Shown: piece by piece, positions 16,691 to 25,408 of the stretch
Layout: the number at the start of each line of letters is the position of its first letter
Position numbering within the stretch: position 1 is the first letter of the stretch
Assembly (NCBI RefSeq): GCF_001894785.1
Contig: NZ_BCWW01000020.1
Location: forward strand, 1-64,000
Source of the DNA: Rhodococcoides fascians NBRC 12155 = LMG 3623
GTDB taxonomy: Bacteria > Actinomycetota > Actinomycetes > Mycobacteriales > Mycobacteriaceae
DNA: 64,000 bases
Direction of reading: 5' to 3'
The notes under the pieces: generated by a model
The model's input: only the letters and a program-made list of their open reading frames with translations
Told to the model about the DNA's origin: nothing
Databases searched by the model: none
Program-made: the position numbers and the translations under genes

Positions 16691-17722
16691 ATGGACATCG
16701 GGGTGGTGCTGCAGTGCAATCCGCCGGCGTCGCGGGTGATCGATCTGGCCAGACAGGCGGAGACACATGGGTTTTCGCACGTATGGACGTTCGATTCGCA
16801 TCTGCTGTGGCAGGAACCGTACGTCATCTACAGTCAGATTCTGGCCGCGACCAGGCGTGTGACCGTGGGTCCGATGGTCACCAATCCGGCTACCCGCGAT
16901 TGGACCGTGACCGCGTCGACGTTCGCGACACTCAACGACATGTTCGGCAATCGAACCGTCTGCGGCATCGGTCGGGGTGATTCCGCGGTCCGCGCTCTCG
17001 GAGGGAAGCCGACAACGCTTGCCTCGCTTCGAGACTCAGTCGAGGTGATCCGAAATTTGGCCAACGGGCGCAGCGCCCGAGTGGGTGAGACGACGGTGCA
17101 GTTTCCGTGGGCGGAACACTCGACGCTGGAGGTCTGGGTCGCGGCGTACGGACCGAAAGCCCTCGAGCTCACCGGGCAGGTAGCGGACGGATTCATTCTG
17201 CAATTGGCAGATCCGGATATCGCTGCGTGGACGATCGGCCGAGTGCGTTCTGCGGCCGAGCAGGCGGGCCGAGATCCGGATTCGATCTCGATCTGCGTGG
17301 CAGCTCCCGCCTACGTCACCGACGGTACCGAGGCCGGGCTCGAACATGCCCGCGACCAATGTCGTTGGTTCGGTGGGATGGTCGGCAATCACGTCGCCGA
17401 TATCGTCGCACGCTACGGCGGTAACGGCGGCGGTGTTCCGCAGGCACTCACCGACTACATCGCGGCGCGCAAAGGGTACGACTACAACGAGCACGGTCGA
17501 GCCGGAAACTCGCACGCAGAATTCGTTCCGGACGAGGTGATCGACAGGTTCTGCCTACTGGGCACCCCGGCCGATCACATCGCCAAGCTGAAAGAGCTGG
17601 AGACACTCGGCGTCGACCAGTTCTCGGTGTACCTGCAGCACGACGCCAAGGCAGCGACGCTCGAAGCGTACGGAGAGAGCATCATTCCGCAGATTCGCAC
17701 ATCAGTGACGGCTACGTCGTGA
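16691..17722 (+). CDS. Luciferase-fold (LLM) F420/FMN-dependent oxidoreductase in the pyrimidine operon
   Basis: This 343-residue TIM-barrel flavin/F420 oxidoreductase begins MDIGVVLQCNPPASRVIDLAR two bases after the dihydropyrimidinase stop. Typical features are GFSHVWTFDSHLLWQEPYV (about 28-46), VGPMVTNPATRDWTVTAS (about 57-74), the FGNRTVCGIGRGDSA cofactor region (about 83-97) and VWVAAYGPKALELTGQVADG (about 151-170). It matches the narrow LLM subfamily found with hydantoinase genes. Cofactor F420 is plausible for this genus but not proven. No dihydropyrimidine dehydrogenase gene is in the window, so this enzyme may supply or consume the dihydropyrimidine. That is inference. Confidence 0.85.
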   Translation: MDIGVVLQCNPPASRVIDLARQAETHGFSHVWTFDSHLLWQEPYVIYSQILAATRRVTVGPMVTNPATRDWTVTASTFATLNDMFGNRTVCGIGRGDSAVRALGGKPTTLASLRDSVEVIRNLANGRSARVGETTVQFPWAEHSTLEVWVAAYGPKALELTGQVADGFILQLADPDIAAWTIGRVRSAAEQAGRDPDSISICVAAPAYVTDGTEAGLEHARDQCRWFGGMVGNHVADIVARYGGNGGGVPQALTDYIAARKGYDYNEHGRAGNSHAEFVPDEVIDRFCLLGTPADHIAKLKELETLGVDQFSVYLQHDAKAATLEAYGESIIPQIRTSVTATS

Positions 17723-17796
17723 CGGGCGACGGGACTGTTGCCGTCGGCCAGTCGTACGCTCCGGTGAGTGTCACACCGAAGAAAGGCGGCAAGTAG

Positions 17797-19101
17797 ATGG
17801 ATCACGTGTTCTACTCCTGGTCGGCGCAGGCCGAACTGAACCCGATCACCGTCGAGGGTGCCGAGGGGTCGTGGTTCTGGGACGACAAGGGCAATCGGTA
17901 CCTGGACTTCTCGTCCCAGTTGGTCAACGTCAATCTCGGGCATCAACACCCCGACGTGGTGGCCGCCATCGTCGAACAGGCCCAGGTTCTGACGACCATC
18001 TCTCCGACCGTGGCCAACAACAAGCGCAGTGAACTCGCTGCTCTGATCGCCGAACGCGCTCCGGGTGATCTGAACCGGGTGTTCTTCACGACGGGCGGTG
18101 CCGAAGCCGTCGAGCACGCGGTGCGGCTGGCGCGCCAGCACACCGGACGCACGAAGATGCTTGCCGCTTACCGCTCGTACCACGGCGGAACCGGAGTCGC
18201 TATCGGTCTCACCGGCGAGCCGCGACGATGGGGCACCGAGCCGACCAACGTCGACGTCGTACGCTTTTTCGGGCCGTACCCGTACCGGTCGCCCTGGGGC
18301 ACAACGACTCCCGAGGACGAGACAGCCGCAGCACTGGCACACCTCGAACAGGTCATCGTGCTCGAAGGTTCGCAGAACATCGCTGGACTGATCCTCGAAT
18401 CGGTCATCGGTACCAACGGTGTGCTGATCCCGCCGCCCGGATATCTGGCCGGCGTTCGGGCACTGTGCGACAAGTACGGGATCGTCTACATCGCCGACGA
18501 AGTGATGGTCGGGTTCGGGCGAATCGGCGAATGGTTCGCGTGCCAGGCCTGGGATGTGACACCGGATCTGATCACCTTCGCCAAGGGCGTCAACTCCGGA
18601 TACGTGCCCCTCGGCGGGGTCGTGATCTCGGAGAAGATCGCCTCGCAGTTCGACCACAAGCCGTATCCGGGCGGCTTGACCTACTCCGGTCACGTCCTCG
18701 GGTGTGCCGCGGGCGTCGCATCCATCGGGGTGTTCGAGCGCGACAAGATCCTTCCTCACGTGCGTCACGTCGGCGAGGACGTACTCGGTGCGGGCCTGTC
18801 CAAGCTGGCCGAATCGCATCCGAGCGTCGGTGAGGTGCGCGGCAAGGGATTCTTCTGGGCCGTCGAGCTGGTCAAGGACGGCGCGACGCGGGAGCCGCTG
18901 GTGCCCTTCGCCGCGTCGGGCAAGGATGCGGCGGCGATGGGCACCGTCACCGCCGCGGCGAAGTCACGGGGTCTGTGGCCCTTCGTCGCAGGCAACCGTC
19001 TGCAGATCGCACCGCCACTGACGACGACCGAGGACGAGATTCGTCAGGGACTGGAAATCCTCGACGAGGTATTGACGGTGGCGGACGGGTTCACCGTCTG
19101 A
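17797..19101 (+). CDS. Class-III PLP aminotransferase, probable beta-alanine transaminase
   Basis: This 434-residue PLP enzyme has the cofactor Lys263 in ITFAKGVNSGYVPLG, the pyridine-ring Asp234 in YIADEVMVGFGRIG, and FFTTGGAEAVEHAVRLAR (about 96-113) for phosphate binding. The class includes beta-alanine:pyruvate and omega-amino acid transaminases. Position at the end of the pyrimidine operon (74 bases after the LLM gene) suggests it converts beta-alanine to malonate semialdehyde. GAAAGGCGGCAAGTAG gives the ribosome binding site for ATG 17797. Specificity cannot be fixed from sequence. Confidence 0.9.
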   Translation: MDHVFYSWSAQAELNPITVEGAEGSWFWDDKGNRYLDFSSQLVNVNLGHQHPDVVAAIVEQAQVLTTISPTVANNKRSELAALIAERAPGDLNRVFFTTGGAEAVEHAVRLARQHTGRTKMLAAYRSYHGGTGVAIGLTGEPRRWGTEPTNVDVVRFFGPYPYRSPWGTTTPEDETAAALAHLEQVIVLEGSQNIAGLILESVIGTNGVLIPPPGYLAGVRALCDKYGIVYIADEVMVGFGRIGEWFACQAWDVTPDLITFAKGVNSGYVPLGGVVISEKIASQFDHKPYPGGLTYSGHVLGCAAGVASIGVFERDKILPHVRHVGEDVLGAGLSKLAESHPSVGEVRGKGFFWAVELVKDGATREPLVPFAASGKDAAAMGTVTAAAKSRGLWPFVAGNRLQIAPPLTTTEDEIRQGLEILDEVLTVADGFTV

Positions 19102-19139
19102 CTCGGGGTCGTGCGCGGAAACTCGACCCCTGCTACTAG

Positions 19140-19166
19140 GCAGGAGTGGAGCCTGCGGAACGACCC
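19140..19166 (+). repeat. Interspersed 27-bp hairpin repeat, copy 3
   Basis: GCAGGAGTGGAGCCTGCGG followed by AACGACCC, one base different from copy 2 over 27. It lies between the convergent aminotransferase and FAD-oxidase genes, 39 bases after the former's stop. Confidence 0.85.
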
Positions 19167-19200
19167 GAAAACACTGCACGTGCGGCGTCAGCCGCTCTGA

Positions 19201-20583
19201 TCAGAGCACAGCACCGGGGTTGAGGATTCCGGCCGGATCGAGAGCGGTCTTGATTCGCCGGGTCAGTTCCATGACGTCTTCGCCGACTTGATCGGGCAGC
19301 CAGGCCTTCTTGAGGCGACCTACGCCGTGTTCCCCGGTGATGGTGCCGCCCAACGAAATTGCCAGATCCATGATGGCTCCGAATGCGACGTTGGCGCGAC
19401 GGGTCATGTCGGCGTCCTCGGGATCGAACACGATCAGCGGGTGGGTGTTGCCGTCGCCCGCGTGCGCGATGACGGCAACCAACACGTCGTACTTCTTCGA
19501 CAGTTCGGCGATCCCGTCGACGAGAGCCGGGAGGGCAGGGAGCGGAACACCGACATCCTCGAGCAGTAGGCTGCCGAGTCGTTCGACCGCCGGAATGGCG
19601 AATCGCCGTGCCGCAGCGAAGGCCTCACCCTCGTCGGGGTCGTCGGTGGTGAAGACATCCGAGGCACCGGCCTCGGTGCACGCTGCGGCCATGATGTCGA
19701 TCTCTCGCCCTCGATCGGCACCGGGGGAGTCGGACCGAGCGATGAGCATCGCAGCTGCCTCGCGGTCGAGTCCCATGTTCATGGCATCTTCGACGGCACC
19801 GATGGACGCACGGTCCATGAACTCGAGCATCGACGGCCGCAAGGTACGGGTGATGGCCAGAATGGCAGTCGTCGCATCGTGCACGGAGGCGAACGAGGCA
19901 ACCACGGTGCTGGCCGGAGGTTGGGCCGGGATCAATCGAAGAGTGATCTCGGTGATGATGCCCAGGGTGCCCTCGGATCCCACGAAGAGCTTCGCAAGGG
20001 ACAGTCCGGCAACATCTTTCAGGCGTGGTCCGCCGAGTCGGACGGCAGTCCCGTCGGCGAGGACGACCTCGAGTCCGAGAACGTAATCGGTGGTGACGCC
20101 GTACTTCACGCAGCACAGCCCGCCGGCATTGGTGGCCGCATTGCCGCCGATGGAGCACATCTCGAACGACGACGGATCCGGTGGGTACCACAGACCGTGT
20201 TCGGCGACTGCCTTCTTGACTTCGGCGTTGAGCAGTCCGGGTTGTACGACGGCTATGCGGGTCACCGGGTCGACGGTGATCTCGCGCATCAGCTCGGTGG
20301 TGAGCACGATTCCGCCGTCGACGGCCGTGGCGCCACCGGACAGGCCCGAGCCGGCCCCACGCGGGACGACCGCTACCGCGTGTTCGGTGGCCCACCGCAT
20401 GACGGCTCTGACGTCGTCGGTGGACTGCGCGCGGACCACGGCCAATGGGGAACCTGCGTCGGGGTCCTTGGCCCAGTCGCGTCGGTATCCCTCGGTGATG
20501 TCGGGGTCGGTGACCACGGCACCGGCGGGAAGCAGCGCTTCGAGCTCGCTCAGGTGGGCATCTGCATCGGTAGTCACCGACAT
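19201..20583 (-). CDS. FAD-linked oxidase (GlcD / D-lactate dehydrogenase type)
   Basis: This 460-residue flavoprotein of the vanillyl-alcohol-oxidase fold oxidises a 2-hydroxy acid. The FAD-binding domain shows VVPRGAGSGLSGGATAV (about 71-87) and SIGGNAATNAGGLCCVKYG (about 142-160). The C-terminal cap ends with HAGDGNTHPLI and GEHGVGRLKKAWL (about 420-432), both strongly conserved in glycolate oxidase GlcD and D-2-hydroxyglutarate/D-lactate dehydrogenases. GlcE and GlcF partners are absent here, suggesting a stand-alone enzyme. It converges on the aminotransferase gene. A link to disposal of 2-hydroxy acids from pyrimidine breakdown is possible but unproven. Confidence 0.88.
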   Translation of the reverse strand: MSVTTDADAHLSELEALLPAGAVVTDPDITEGYRRDWAKDPDAGSPLAVVRAQSTDDVRAVMRWATEHAVAVVPRGAGSGLSGGATAVDGGIVLTTELMREITVDPVTRIAVVQPGLLNAEVKKAVAEHGLWYPPDPSSFEMCSIGGNAATNAGGLCCVKYGVTTDYVLGLEVVLADGTAVRLGGPRLKDVAGLSLAKLFVGSEGTLGIITEITLRLIPAQPPASTVVASFASVHDATTAILAITRTLRPSMLEFMDRASIGAVEDAMNMGLDREAAAMLIARSDSPGADRGREIDIMAAACTEAGASDVFTTDDPDEGEAFAAARRFAIPAVERLGSLLLEDVGVPLPALPALVDGIAELSKKYDVLVAVIAHAGDGNTHPLIVFDPEDADMTRRANVAFGAIMDLAISLGGTITGEHGVGRLKKAWLPDQVGEDVMELTRRIKTALDPAGILNPGAVL

Positions 20584-20687
20584 CCGGTTCTCCTCACGTC
20601 GTACATGTGACCGTCGCCACTCGAGTCTGTCACGACTCGCAGTGGGGCGTGAACGAGGACGCCGCTGGGATTGTCCGAGTCACATCA

Positions 20688-20710
20688 GTAACACCAGCCC
20701 CAGGCGTTAC
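20688..20710. promoter_or_regulatory. Inverted repeat in the divergent promoter region
   Basis: GTAACACC and GGCGTTAC form an 8-bp imperfect inverted repeat (one mismatch) with a 7-base spacer, midway between the FAD-oxidase start (20583, leftward) and the small gene at 20816. It is operator-like. The binding factor is unknown. Confidence 0.35.
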
Positions 20711-20815
20711 CAGATCGATGCGTCGTCGACACGCAATGTTGTAGTTCGCAGCGCTAGCGTCCAGCGCAGCGCATCTCGCACCCCATGCGGTGCGGGTCGA
20801 CAAGGAGGCTGCACG

Positions 20816-21127
20816 ATGATCGATCCCGGAAGTGACTCCTGGAACTATGTGGCGGCGATGTTCTCGTACGAATTCCTCGGGGGCGGAGTCGAATACGACA
20901 CCATCGAGCGCATTCACCGCGGCGAGGTCGACGAGTGGGTGCACGCGTTGCTGAAATCCGGGATGTTCGAGAGCGCGACCGTCGCGGCCATCGCCGACTC
21001 GTGGCGTGCAGCACCCCGCCGACTGTTCGACATGCTCGTCCTCGATGCCGACGAAATGACTGCTCGCCGTTGCTCTCTCGCGTGGTCGTCCCTCGACCGG
21101 CTCGCGCCGCTCGCTCGCCTGGGCTGA
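20816..21127 (+). CDS. Small protein of unknown family, paralogue of the gene at 26693
   Basis: This 103-residue acidic protein starts at ATG 20816 with a strong CAAGGAGG ribosome binding site. No known family. Its core aligns by eye with the protein at 26693: a pattern of V-x-A-(M/F)-F-x-x-EF, then EW(V/I)-x-AL-x-x-SG(M/L)F, A-x-V-x-x-I, W, and a C-terminal LLV/MLV-x-D/E-x-DE(M/I). It is probably a small helical bundle, with no signal peptide or cysteine. The neighbouring convergent peptidase E gene is 28 bases away. Function unknown. Confidence 0.7.
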   Translation: MIDPGSDSWNYVAAMFSYEFLGGGVEYDTIERIHRGEVDEWVHALLKSGMFESATVAAIADSWRAAPRRLFDMLVLDADEMTARRCSLAWSSLDRLAPLARLG

Positions 21128-21155
21128 TCACGGGTCGCACAGCACAAATCACGGT

Positions 21156-21800
21156 TCACGCACCCAGAATTGTCGTCCCGGAGTCGTCGACCACGATTGC
21201 CTGGCTATCGGTCAGTCCGTGAGTTTCGATTCCCTCGCGTCGCAGACGGCGCAGCGTCGCCCACCCCGAATCCTTCTCGTCCAGCACGGAATCGAGATGC
21301 GGGACGACGGAGAAGTCGACGAGACCGAGCCCGCTCCACACCGGATCGATGCCTGCGATCGGCCGTACCTCGTTGGGGTCGTCGGCATCCTCGACTCCGG
21401 CCAGTGACGGCGCAGCGACGCACGCTCCCGCGCTGTACCCGCCGTAGGCGATGGTGTCGGCCCGAACGCGCCCGCGGATGACCTCGTCCGCACCGGAACG
21501 AGCCATCTGAGCGCGCAACACGAACGTGTTGCCACCGCGGACCCAGACTGCGTCGAACGCTGCCAGGGCGCGCTCGAATGCGGCCGGCCTCCCGGCGAAA
21601 TCGCGCAGATCCAACTCCGACGGCCGGTATCCCAACGCGCGCAGGGGTCCGAACTCGCTGCGGAGCGAGGATTCGCGGGCGGTGGCGGGCCAGGCATCGG
21701 CCGCATTGGCGATGACCGCGAGATCGGCGGGCGGGCCGGTGAGGCGGGCGAACTCGTCGGAATGGCCGCCGAATCGATACGAAGACAAGAACAACCTCAC
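21156..21800 (-). CDS. Peptidase E-like (S51 family) serine dipeptidase
   Basis: This 214-residue class-I glutamine-amidotransferase-fold peptidase resembles E. coli PepE, which cleaves Asp-X dipeptides. Nucleophile elbow AYGGYSAGACVAAP (Ser123), a preceding DAVWVRGGNTFVLR segment (about 83-96) and VVPHLDS (His near 168) agree with the family Ser-His arrangement. Length is slightly under PepE (229). GTG start at 21800 overlaps the stop of the HIT gene by 4 bases, so the two are co-translated. Confidence 0.85.
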   Translation of the reverse strand: MRLFLSSYRFGGHSDEFARLTGPPADLAVIANAADAWPATARESSLRSEFGPLRALGYRPSELDLRDFAGRPAAFERALAAFDAVWVRGGNTFVLRAQMARSGADEVIRGRVRADTIAYGGYSAGACVAAPSLAGVEDADDPNEVRPIAGIDPVWSGLGLVDFSVVPHLDSVLDEKDSGWATLRRLRREGIETHGLTDSQAIVVDDSGTTILGA

Positions 21801-22246
21801 GAGGTCTGCTCCCCGGCGACCCTGGCCATTCCGGATCGAATTGCCTCGGCCACCCGTTCGGGTTCACGCAGGCGACGGGTGACGAACCCCGCCGCGAACT
21901 TCAGTCGGTCGCGGTCCCAGCGCGGCACCACGTGCAGATGCAGGTGAAAGACGGTTTGGAATGCGGCGACGCCGTCGTTGATCACCAGGTTTGCACCGTC
22001 GGCGCGGAGGTCGGACTCGCGCACTGCGCGCGCCAGCGTGTGCCCGACGCGGAAAACCTCGGCAGCCGTGTCCGGTCCGGTGGAGGTCAGGTCTGCGGAA
22101 TGCTCGCGCGGAACCACCAGAACATGGCCCCTGCTGATCGGTCGAATATCGAGAAAGGCGACGGTGTTGTCGTTCTCGAACACGCGGTGGGCAGGTGCGT
22201 CGCCGGCGACGATGGCACAGAAGATGCAAGATTCCACGATTGTCAC
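21797..22246 (-). CDS. HIT family (histidine triad) nucleotide hydrolase
   Basis: This 149-residue protein shows the triad HLHLHVVPR (His101, 103, 105) and the N-terminal zinc-like CIFCAIVAGDAPAHRVFE (about 7-24). It belongs to the HINT/Fhit-like superfamily that hydrolyses nucleoside phosphoramidates or dinucleotides. The C-terminal 35 residues extend past the core in a basic helix. Start GTG 22246. First gene of a two-gene leftward operon with peptidase E. Confidence 0.9.
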   Translation of the reverse strand: MTIVESCIFCAIVAGDAPAHRVFENDNTVAFLDIRPISRGHVLVVPREHSADLTSTGPDTAAEVFRVGHTLARAVRESDLRADGANLVINDGVAAFQTVFHLHLHVVPRWDRDRLKFAAGFVTRRLREPERVAEAIRSGMARVAGEQTS

Positions 22247-22491
22247 TGTAAGGTCCGATCATCACGGATTGACCTGTATGGCGTGCATCACAATTGCTCG
22301 TCCTGTAGTCGCGAAATGTCGAAACGGACTCGATTCAGAACGAATCGGACTGTGTTCTGGGTTACCCGCGCTCCATTTGCTGTGGCTACTATCAGGAACC
22401 TCGTGCCTTGTCGCATGGGTTCGTCCACTCGTCGCAGATTTCGAGCCATTGGCCGATCGGTGGGCACCATTCAACGCAGGAAGACGGAGAT

Positions 22492-23610
22492 TTGGATACA
22501 TCGCAGAGCACTGAAAAGGGTTCGGGATCCACGACGGTCGTCGGTGTGGTCCGCGAATCGGGGGAAGGTGAGCGACGTGTCGCTCTGGTCCCGAAGATCG
22601 TTGCCGCGCTCACGGGCAAGGGCGTCGAGGTCGTCGTGGAATCGGGTGCCGGACTCGGCGCTCTGATCCCGGACGAGCTCTATGTCGCAGCCGGGGCCAC
22701 GATCGGCGATCCCTGGGGCTCGGAGGTCGTGGTCAAGGTCGCGCCGCCCACCGAAGCAGAGATCTCGAGGCTGAAGTCGGGCTCGACGCTCATCGGTTTC
22801 CTCGCCCCACGCAATGCCGAGAACAGCATCGGCGCGCTGAAGGCCGCCGGAGTACAGGCGTTCGCGGTCGAAGCCATTCCGCGTATCTCCCGCGCTCAGG
22901 TGATGGACGCCTTGTCTTCTCAGGCGAACGTCGCCGGGTACAAGGCCGTTCTGTTGGCCGCGTCGGAGTCCACGAGGTTCTTCCCGATGCTGACCACCGC
23001 CGCCGGAACGGTGAAGCCGGCGACTGTGCTCGTTCTCGGTGTCGGTGTGGCCGGCCTGCAAGCCCTGGCCACCGCGAAGCGTCTCGGTGGTCGACCCACC
23101 GGCTACGACGTGCGACCGGAGGTAGCCGACCAGGTCCGTTCCGTCGGCGCGCAGTGGCTCGATCTGGGGATCGATGCTGCCGGCGAAGGCGGCTACGCGC
23201 GTGAGCTGACCGAGGACGAACGCGTCCAGCAGCAGCGTGCCCTGGAAGAGGCCATCAAGGGATTCGACGTCGTGATCACCACGGCGTTGGTGCCCGGCCG
23301 TCCCGCACCGCGTCTGGTGACGGCCGCCGCAGTCGAGGGTATGAAGCCCGGCAGCGTCGTGGTCGACCTGGCCGGTGAGACCGGCGGAAACTGCGAACTC
23401 ACCGAGCCCGGCCAGACCGTCGTCAAGCACGACGTCACCATCTGCTCGCCGTTGAACCTGCCTGCCACGATGCCCGAGCACGCCAGCGAGCTGTACTCGA
23501 AGAACATCTCGGCTTTGCTCGAGCTCATGCTGGTCGACGGCGCACTCGCTCCGGATTTCTCCGACGAAGTGCTCGCCGGTGCCTGCGTGACACGTGAGAA
23601 GGAGAACTGA
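22492..23610 (+). CDS. pntA: NAD(P) transhydrogenase subunit alpha, NAD-binding part
   Basis: This 372-residue cytosolic dI component of proton-translocating transhydrogenase exchanges hydride between NADH and NADP+. It begins with VVGVVRESGEGERRVALVP (family start), has the Rossmann loop VLVLGVGVAGLQALATAKRLG (about 181-201) and the late DLAGETGGNCELT segment. Start is best read as TTG 22492, 5 bases after GACGGAGA. The longer upstream frame includes an unconserved His-rich stretch. It is the first gene of a three-gene operon with 1-base overlaps. In E. coli this part and the next are fused in one polypeptide. Confidence 0.92.
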   Translation: MDTSQSTEKGSGSTTVVGVVRESGEGERRVALVPKIVAALTGKGVEVVVESGAGLGALIPDELYVAAGATIGDPWGSEVVVKVAPPTEAEISRLKSGSTLIGFLAPRNAENSIGALKAAGVQAFAVEAIPRISRAQVMDALSSQANVAGYKAVLLAASESTRFFPMLTTAAGTVKPATVLVLGVGVAGLQALATAKRLGGRPTGYDVRPEVADQVRSVGAQWLDLGIDAAGEGGYARELTEDERVQQQRALEEAIKGFDVVITTALVPGRPAPRLVTAAAVEGMKPGSVVVDLAGETGGNCELTEPGQTVVKHDVTICSPLNLPATMPEHASELYSKNISALLELMLVDGALAPDFSDEVLAGACVTREKEN

Positions 23611-23933
23611 TGTACACCCCGCTTCTCGCGAACATCGCGATCCTGGTGTTGTCCGGGTTCGTCGGTTTCGCGGTGATCTCCAAGGTGCCGAACACCTTGC
23701 ACACCCCGCTGATGTCGGGAACCAACGCCATCCACGGCATCGTCGTGTTGGGCGCGTTGGTCGTCCTCGGAAAGGTGCACGACCCGTCCATCGGACTGCA
23801 GGTCATCCTGTTCGTCGCGCTGGTGTTCGGAACCGTCAACGTCATCGGTGGATTCGTGGTCACCGACCGCATGCTCGGCATGTTCAAGTCCAAGCCGGTG
23901 CCCGCCAAGACCTCGAAGGGTGCTGACTCCTGA
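23610..23933 (+). CDS. pntAb: NAD(P) transhydrogenase subunit alpha, membrane part
   Basis: This 107-residue membrane protein with about three to four helices corresponds to the C-terminal membrane segment of E. coli PntA. Family marks are AVISKVPNTLHTPLMSGTNAIHGIVV (about 24-49) and GGFVVTDRMLGMFK at the end. ATG 23610 overlaps the previous stop by one base. It forms part of the proton channel with PntB helices. Confidence 0.93.
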   Translation: MYTPLLANIAILVLSGFVGFAVISKVPNTLHTPLMSGTNAIHGIVVLGALVVLGKVHDPSIGLQVILFVALVFGTVNVIGGFVVTDRMLGMFKSKPVPAKTSKGADS

Positions 23934-25354
23934 TGGACAATCTCGTCAACATTCTCTACATCGTCGCCTTCGGCATGTTCATCTACGGTCTGATGGGTCT
24001 GACCGGACCGAAGACAGCCGTGCGGGGCAACCAGATCGCCGCCGTCGGCATGTTCATCGCCGTGGTGGCCACGCTGATATCCATTCGCGACACCGGTAAC
24101 TGGATCCTGATCATCGTCGGACTCGTCGTCGGCGTGGCGCTGGGAATCCCGCCTGCGCGACGGGTGAAGATGACGGCGATGCCGCAGCTGGTGGCTCTGT
24201 TCAACGGCGTCGGCGGTGGCACGGTCGCACTGATCGCATGGGCCGAGTTCCTCGACACGTCCGGATTCTCGAACTTCAACCACGGAGAGTCGCCGACGGT
24301 CCATATAGTCATCGGCTCACTCTTCGCGGCGATCATCGGTTCCATCTCGTTCTGGGGCTCGCTCATCGCCTTCTTGAAGCTGCAGGAAACTCTGCCCGGC
24401 TCGCCGATCACCATCGGTAAGTTGCAGCAGCCGCTCAACGCTCTGCTGCTGATCGGCGCTGTGGCCGCTGCAGTGGTCATCGGCATCAACGCCACTCCGG
24501 GCGGCGGCGTGTCGCAGTGGTGGATCGTCGCGGTTCTCGTACTGGCAGGCATCCTCGGTCTCACGGTGGTATTGCCGATCGGCGGCGCGGACATGCCGGT
24601 CGTCATTTCGCTGCTCAATGCTCTGACCGGTCTGTCTGCTGCGGCTGCGGGTCTGGCGCTCAACAACACCGCGATGATCGTGGCGGGCATGATCGTCGGC
24701 GCGTCCGGCACGATCTTGACCAACCTCATGGCCAAGGCCATGAACAGGTCCATTCCGGCGATCGTCGCAGGTGGATTCGGCGGCGGCGACGCGGCTGCAG
24801 GCCCGGCCGGTGCAGGTGGGGGAACCGCCAAGGCGACCTCGGCGGCAGACGCAGCGATCCAGATGGCCTACGCCAACCAGGTCATCGTCGTGCCCGGCTA
24901 CGGCCTTGCCGTCGCTCAGGCACAGCATGCCGTCAAGGACATGGCCAAGTTGCTGGAGTCCAAGGGCGTGGAGGTCAAGTACGCCATTCACCCCGTCGCC
25001 GGTCGCATGCCGGGACATATGAACGTGCTGCTCGCCGAGGCCGACGTCGCGTACGACGCGATGAAGGAAATGGACGATATCAACGACGAGTTCTCTCGCA
25101 CCGACGTCACGTTGGTCATCGGAGCGAACGACGTGACCAACCCGGCGGCGCGCAACGATCCGTCGAGCCCGATTCACGGGATGCCGATTCTCAACGTCGA
25201 TCAGTCGAAGTCGGTCATCGTCCTCAAGCGGTCGATGTCGTCCGGCTTCGCCGGAATCGAGAACCCACTGTTCTTCGCGGAAGGCACGTCGATGTTGTTC
25301 GGCGACGCAAAGAAGTCGGTGTCCGAGGTGACCGAGGAGCTCAAGGCCCTCTAG
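23933..25354 (+). CDS. pntB: NAD(P) transhydrogenase subunit beta
   Basis: This 473-residue protein has about nine N-terminal membrane helices (to about 270), then the NADP-binding dIII domain. The dIII part shows IVVPGYGLAVAQAQHAVKDMA (about 320-340), the HPVAGRMPGHMNVLLAEA segment and the loop NDVTNPAARNDPSSPIHGMPI (about 401-421), all diagnostic. ATG 23933 overlaps the previous stop by one base. The operon supplies NADPH at the expense of the proton gradient. A strong hairpin follows 22 bases after its stop. Confidence 0.95.
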   Translation: MDNLVNILYIVAFGMFIYGLMGLTGPKTAVRGNQIAAVGMFIAVVATLISIRDTGNWILIIVGLVVGVALGIPPARRVKMTAMPQLVALFNGVGGGTVALIAWAEFLDTSGFSNFNHGESPTVHIVIGSLFAAIIGSISFWGSLIAFLKLQETLPGSPITIGKLQQPLNALLLIGAVAAAVVIGINATPGGGVSQWWIVAVLVLAGILGLTVVLPIGGADMPVVISLLNALTGLSAAAAGLALNNTAMIVAGMIVGASGTILTNLMAKAMNRSIPAIVAGGFGGGDAAAGPAGAGGGTAKATSAADAAIQMAYANQVIVVPGYGLAVAQAQHAVKDMAKLLESKGVEVKYAIHPVAGRMPGHMNVLLAEADVAYDAMKEMDDINDEFSRTDVTLVIGANDVTNPAARNDPSSPIHGMPILNVDQSKSVIVLKRSMSSGFAGIENPLFFAEGTSMLFGDAKKSVSEVTEELKAL

Positions 25355-25376
25355 TCGGTCGCCATCTCGGCCCGGA

Positions 25377-25408
25377 TGGGACGCTTCCGTGTCAACGGAA
25401 GCGTCCCA
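25377..25408. terminator. Strong bidirectional hairpin after pntB
   Basis: A perfect 14-bp stem (TGGGACGCTTCCGT / ACGGAAGCGTCCCA) with a 4-base loop. It can terminate the pnt operon rightward. The leftward membrane-protein gene ends inside it: the last codons and TGA (25394-25392) lie in the stem-loop. Confidence 0.85.
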
